Origin: Ruminococcus flavefaciens
GTDB lineage: Bacteria; Bacillota_A; Clostridia; Oscillospirales; Ruminococcaceae
DNA length: 8,337 bases
Reading direction: 5' to 3'
Assembly (NCBI GenBank): GCA_004556875.1
Contig: SFFP01000071.1
Coordinates: 1 to 8,337, forward strand
The notes beneath the pieces are model-generated. The model saw only the letters and a program-made list of their open reading frames with translations, was not told the DNA's origin and made no database searches. Positions 6,432-8,337 of this stretch are shown piece by piece (position 1 is the first letter of the stretch; each line of letters opens with the position of its first letter). Position numbers and translations under genes: made by a program.

Positions 6432-6492
6432 ATATGCAGTTTTGAATTATTTTTACGACTTTTTGTATCATTTTAACAACTAAACTGCATAT
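6432..6492. repeat. 11-bp inverted repeat upstream of the CE12 promoter
   Basis: ATATGCAGTTT (6432-6442) is exactly mirrored by AAACTGCATAT (6482-6492) with 39 bases between. The outer flanks remain loosely similar for several more bases. The inner arm lies 8 bases upstream of the CE12 -35 box, a usual place for an activator or a looping repressor. Confidence 0.45.
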
Positions 6493-6662
6493 TTTAATAT
6501 TATAGTCTTAATAAAAAGTTACTTTCAGCAAAGTTCACTGCACAGATTTCAGCACAATATAGTGTTTTATTTTCTGACAAATAACACATATCTTCAAGAA
6601 AGCCAACACAAAATTGTGCTATATGATAAAATAAATATAACACATATTTGGGAGTTGATACA
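6493..6662. promoter_or_regulatory. Control region of the XRE regulator with repeated motifs
   Basis: No gene is visible here. ATAACACATAT occurs twice in the same orientation (6581-6591 and 6637-6647). AGCACAAT (6551-6558) is mirrored by ATTGTGCT (6613-6620), and CACAA/TTGTG forms a small palindrome at 6607-6618. XRE regulators often bind such sites to control their own gene, so these are candidate operators. The promoter itself is unclear: TATAAC (6636-6641) with TTGTGC (6614-6619) is one option, but it would start transcription almost at the ribosome binding site. Confidence 0.4.
6650..6654 (+). promoter_or_regulatory. Ribosome binding site deciding the XRE start
   Basis: GGGAG ends 8 bases before the ATG at 6663. 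An in-frame TTG at 6648 overlaps this site and has no site of its own, so the ATG is preferred. Confidence 0.75.
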
Positions 6663-6992
6663 ATGAATTACAGGAGGGTCCGCGATCTGCGTGAAGACGC
6701 TGATATGACTCAGAAAGAGGCTGCCGAAAAGCTGTTTCTTCATCTGACACAGTACAGGCGCTATGAGTGTGGTGAAAGTGAAATTCCGCTTCACATCGCT
6801 ATAAGCATTGCCAAGCTGTATAGCGTTTCACTGGATTATATCGCCGGACTCTCCGATGACAAGCGAGGTCTGACTAAATCTGCTCTTACAGAAAAGGAAA
6901 CCAAGCTTGTAAACGGTTTCAGAGATCTTGACTCTACAGATCAGGGCAGAATGCTTGAAAGACTTGAGGTACTTCTTGGCGAACATGACTGA
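6663..6992 (+). CDS. XRE-family helix-turn-helix transcriptional regulator
   Basis: This 109-residue DNA-binding protein belongs to the Cro/CI-like XRE family. Residues about 1-62 form the five-helix HTH domain: MTQKEAAEKL (15-24) is the first HTH helix, LTQYRRYECGE (28-38) is the recognition helix with its usual YxxYExGE ending, and IPLHIAISIAKLYSVSLDYI (41-60) gives the last helices. The C-terminal part (about 75-105) is charged and helical and could mediate dimerisation. No sensor or enzyme domain is present. It is divergent from the CE12 gene and shares a repeat-rich intergenic region with it. Autoregulation is likely, and control of the CE12 gene is possible but unproven. Downstream lie a broken XRE paralogue and two RadC-like genes, with no terminator visible between them. 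Confidence 0.9.
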   Translation: MNYRRVRDLREDADMTQKEAAEKLFLHLTQYRRYECGESEIPLHIAISIAKLYSVSLDYIAGLSDDKRGLTKSALTEKETKLVNGFRDLDSTDQGRMLERLEVLLGEHD

Positions 6993-6995
6993 TAA

Positions 6996-7145
6996 AGTCA
7001 AACCGTACCGATAGGTTCTAAAGCTGTCATATAAGGTATTCCTGTGGAACACCTTCTGATTTTTGCTGACTTTTATGGTGTTTCGGTTGACTATATCTTC
7101 GGCAGAACAAATTTTAAAGATATCTATACCACTAAACGCAGATAG
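6996..7145 (+). pseudogene. Decayed C-terminal half of a second XRE regulator
   Basis: In the same frame as the preceding gene, just after its TGA TAA, the sequence reads SQT, then ten codons ending in TAA (7032-7034), then GIPVEHLLIFADFYGVSVDY, IFGRTNFKDIYTTKRR and a TAG stop. The IPVEHLLIFADFYGVSVDY stretch is a typical last part of an XRE HTH domain. It matches IPLHIAISIAKLYSVSLDY of the intact neighbour in position and type, but it is a different paralogue. The spacing from SQT to IP equals that of an intact XRE recognition-helix region, although its residues have decayed. The first helices are missing and there is no start codon. It looks like a tandem duplicate or older regulator lost by deletion and mutation. 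A small hairpin (7138-7150) overlaps its end but lacks a T-run. Confidence 0.65.
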
Positions 7146-7167
7146 TCTGCAAAAAAGTATTTTAATT

Positions 7168-7173
7168 AAGGAG
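7168..7173 (+). promoter_or_regulatory. Ribosome binding site deciding the first RadC-like start
   Basis: AAGGAG ends 8 bases before the ATG at 7182. A GTG at 7173 overlaps the site and an ATG at 7176 is only 2 bases away, so both are poor starts. Confidence 0.75.
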
Positions 7174-7181
7174 TGATGATA

Positions 7182-7865
7182 ATGGACGGCAAAAATTCTC
7201 ACGCAGGACACAGAAGCCGTTTGAGGAAGCGTTTTCTTGCTTCGGGATATGACTCGCTTTACGACCATGAGCTGCTTGAGCTTATGCTGTTTTATGCACG
7301 CCCCGTTGTAAATACCAATAACATCGCTCATTCGCTTAAAGAAGAATTCGGATCAGTGGGCAAGGTACTTTCCGCAGATATAGATAAGCTATGCTCTGTT
7401 GATGGAGTCGGCAGTAACGGTGCGCTTTTCATAAAGCTTATGAACGACTTTGGAATAAGCTATCTTCAGACATCTCACAGCTCTGAAACTCTCAACAGCC
7501 GCGAACAGCTTTGTGCGTGTTTCTTGGAGGAATTCAGAAATTCAAATGCTAACATATGCAGCTTGCTGTGTCTCGGCGGTAAATCAGAGCTGCTCCGTAA
7601 TATATCCATACCTGTCAAAGATATCGTTAAGGGAGTGATATCTCAAAAGGAGCTTGCTACAATGATACTGAAAAGCGGTGCATTCAGCGTATGCATCGGT
7701 CTTAACCACGGCAGCGATTATCCTATCCCAAATGATTACGACTATATAATTGTCCATATCTTCAGTGAGATGCTCTCAGCGATCGGTATCGTCTTCAATG
7801 ACTGTATTATCTGCGGCTACGAAAGAACCTTCTCAATGCGTTCAAAAGGCGCATTTGCTTTCTGA
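7182..7865 (+). CDS. RadC/JAB-family protein with a degenerate JAMM motif
   Basis: At 227 residues this has the usual length of a RadC (UPF0758) protein. The N-terminal part (about 10-95) matches the family's helical, helix-hairpin-helix-like region: GHRSRLRKRF (9-18), HELLELMLFYARP (29-41) and VDGVGSNGALFIKLM (73-87). The C-terminal part (about 105-225) is the JAB/MPN fold, ending DCIICGYERTFSMRSKG. In canonical RadC the metal site has HNHPSGDPxPSxxD. Here it reads LNHGSDYPIPNDYD (174-187), so the first His is Leu174, while His176, Ser178 and Asp187 remain. I also see no glutamate at the start of the JAB domain where the family has one (NANICSLLCL). A zinc-dependent activity is therefore doubtful. 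Despite the name, the role of RadC proteins is not settled. A paralogue follows after 4 bases, so the two are probably translated together. Confidence 0.88.
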   Translation: MDGKNSHAGHRSRLRKRFLASGYDSLYDHELLELMLFYARPVVNTNNIAHSLKEEFGSVGKVLSADIDKLCSVDGVGSNGALFIKLMNDFGISYLQTSHSSETLNSREQLCACFLEEFRNSNANICSLLCLGGKSELLRNISIPVKDIVKGVISQKELATMILKSGAFSVCIGLNHGSDYPIPNDYDYIIVHIFSEMLSAIGIVFNDCIICGYERTFSMRSKGAFAF

Positions 7866-7869
7866 CGGT

Positions 7870-8337
7870 ATGGCTGATAAGGATATAAAGCTCAGAAAAG
7901 AGCTTCTCAGAAATAAGTACCGCAGTGAGGGATTTGACGCTCTTACAGAGACTGAAAAACTCGAACTTCTGCTGTCATACGCCTGCAGCGGAGACACAGG
8001 AAAACTCGCCGAAAAACTTATAAATGATTACGGAAGTATTAATGCGCTTACAGATGCTGACCATGAACTTCTTCTGAAAGATAATAAAATGTCGGAACAG
8101 GCTGCAGCGCTTTTAAAGCTTATCCCATGCATAAGCAGAACTCTTTATCATGAACGCTTTACAGTAACTATTCTTAACAGCGCAGATGCAGCAAAAAGCT
8201 TTTTCACAAGTCATTTTATAGGGGCTGTAGGCGAACAGCTGATAATATCTGCCGTAAACAACAAATTTCGCGCTGTCAATACCAAAATTCTTGCATTTGG
8301 TTCACCTACGCGAGCCTATACATCTTATCGTGAGATA
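7870..8337 (+). CDS. Second RadC/JAB-family protein, cut by the window end
   Basis: This frame stays open for 156 codons to the window edge. Residues 8-90 repeat the RadC N-terminal pattern: LRKELLRNKYRSEGFDAL, ETEKLELLLSYA, a DYGSINAL turn, and AAALLKLIPCISR. The GVG turn of the hairpin is replaced by NKM. The JAB domain begins around 105. Glu122 in GEQLIISAVNN stands where RadC proteins carry the metal-site glutamate that the upstream paralogue lacks. The HxH part lies outside the window. The ATG at 7870 comes 4 bases after the previous stop and has no clear ribosome binding site. An in-frame TTG at 7855, overlapping the first gene and preceded by AAAAGG at 7844-7849, is an alternative start. 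Close spacing suggests one operon, and the two products may work as a pair. Confidence 0.85.
   Translation, partial: MADKDIKLRKELLRNKYRSEGFDALTETEKLELLLSYACSGDTGKLAEKLINDYGSINALTDADHELLLKDNKMSEQAAALLKLIPCISRTLYHERFTVTILNSADAAKSFFTSHFIGAVGEQLIISAVNNKFRAVNTKILAFGSPTRAYTSYREI

Noticed and set aside
6648..6662. TTG start giving five extra residues to the XRE protein
   Set aside because: The TTG overlaps the GGGAG ribosome binding site that serves the ATG at 6663, and HTH domains of this family usually begin close to that Met.
6677..6685. GTCCGCGAT, also present in the CE2 promoter repeat arm
   Set aside because: Here it lies inside the XRE coding sequence (codons for VRD) and is explained by coding. 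The match is probably chance.
7138..7150. Hairpin GCAGA-TAG-TCTGC as a terminator
   Set aside because: The stem is only 5 bp and is followed by A residues on the plus strand, with no T-run on either strand.
6828..7331. Minus-strand open frame across the XRE and RadC-like genes
   Set aside because: It overlaps two well-supported plus-strand genes and shows no start signal or family features.

Overview
The window looks like chromosomal DNA from a fibre-degrading, low-GC Gram-positive of the Ruminococcaceae, most like Ruminococcus flavefaciens or a close relative. The evidence is a secreted multi-domain esterase with an internal, Thr-linker-flanked dockerin of the R. flavefaciens type (first calcium loop GDANNDSG, then VLIMQALANPSKY, then a 13-residue second loop), a second secreted esterase with an N-terminal half-dockerin, strong GGAGG ribosome binding sites and TTGACA/TATAAT-type promoters. 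The genus is inferred from protein style; no database search was possible.

Layout. Positions 1-303 hold no convincing gene, but they contain the promoter and leader of the first gene. 304-2034 (+) encodes a CE2-type SGNH acetyl esterase with an N-terminal half-dockerin and a C-terminal CBM-like domain. A full-consensus promoter starts six bases after its stop codon and drives a small membrane-anchored protein of unknown function (2193-2621, GTG start). That gene is followed 25 bases later by a cytoplasmic cyclophilin-type prolyl isomerase (2647-3117). Two back-to-back hairpin terminators (3123-3191) separate this from a convergent 1049-residue gene (3198-6347, - strand). Its domain order is CE12 / ricin-type CBM13 / dockerin / CBM35 / CE12, so it is a double rhamnogalacturonan acetylesterase built for cellulosome attachment.

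A 315-base divergent intergenic region (6348-6662) has a strong extended -10 promoter for the CE12 gene and several inverted and direct repeats that look like operators. On the other side, reading (+), come an XRE-family regulator (6663-6992), the decayed C-terminal half of a second XRE regulator (6996-7145), and two adjacent RadC-family genes (7182-7865, and 7870 to beyond the window end). The first RadC-like protein has lost part of its JAMM metal site.

How the genes work together. The two secreted esterases fit one theme: removing acetyl groups from hemicellulose and pectin so that other cellulosomal enzymes can reach the backbone. Both are attached, or probably attached, through dockerins. 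The cyclophilin is housekeeping. The XRE/RadC block seems functionally separate. The most interesting items are the double-CE12 architecture, the paired RadC-like genes with a degraded active site beside a decaying regulator array, and the repeat-rich control regions of the CAZyme genes.
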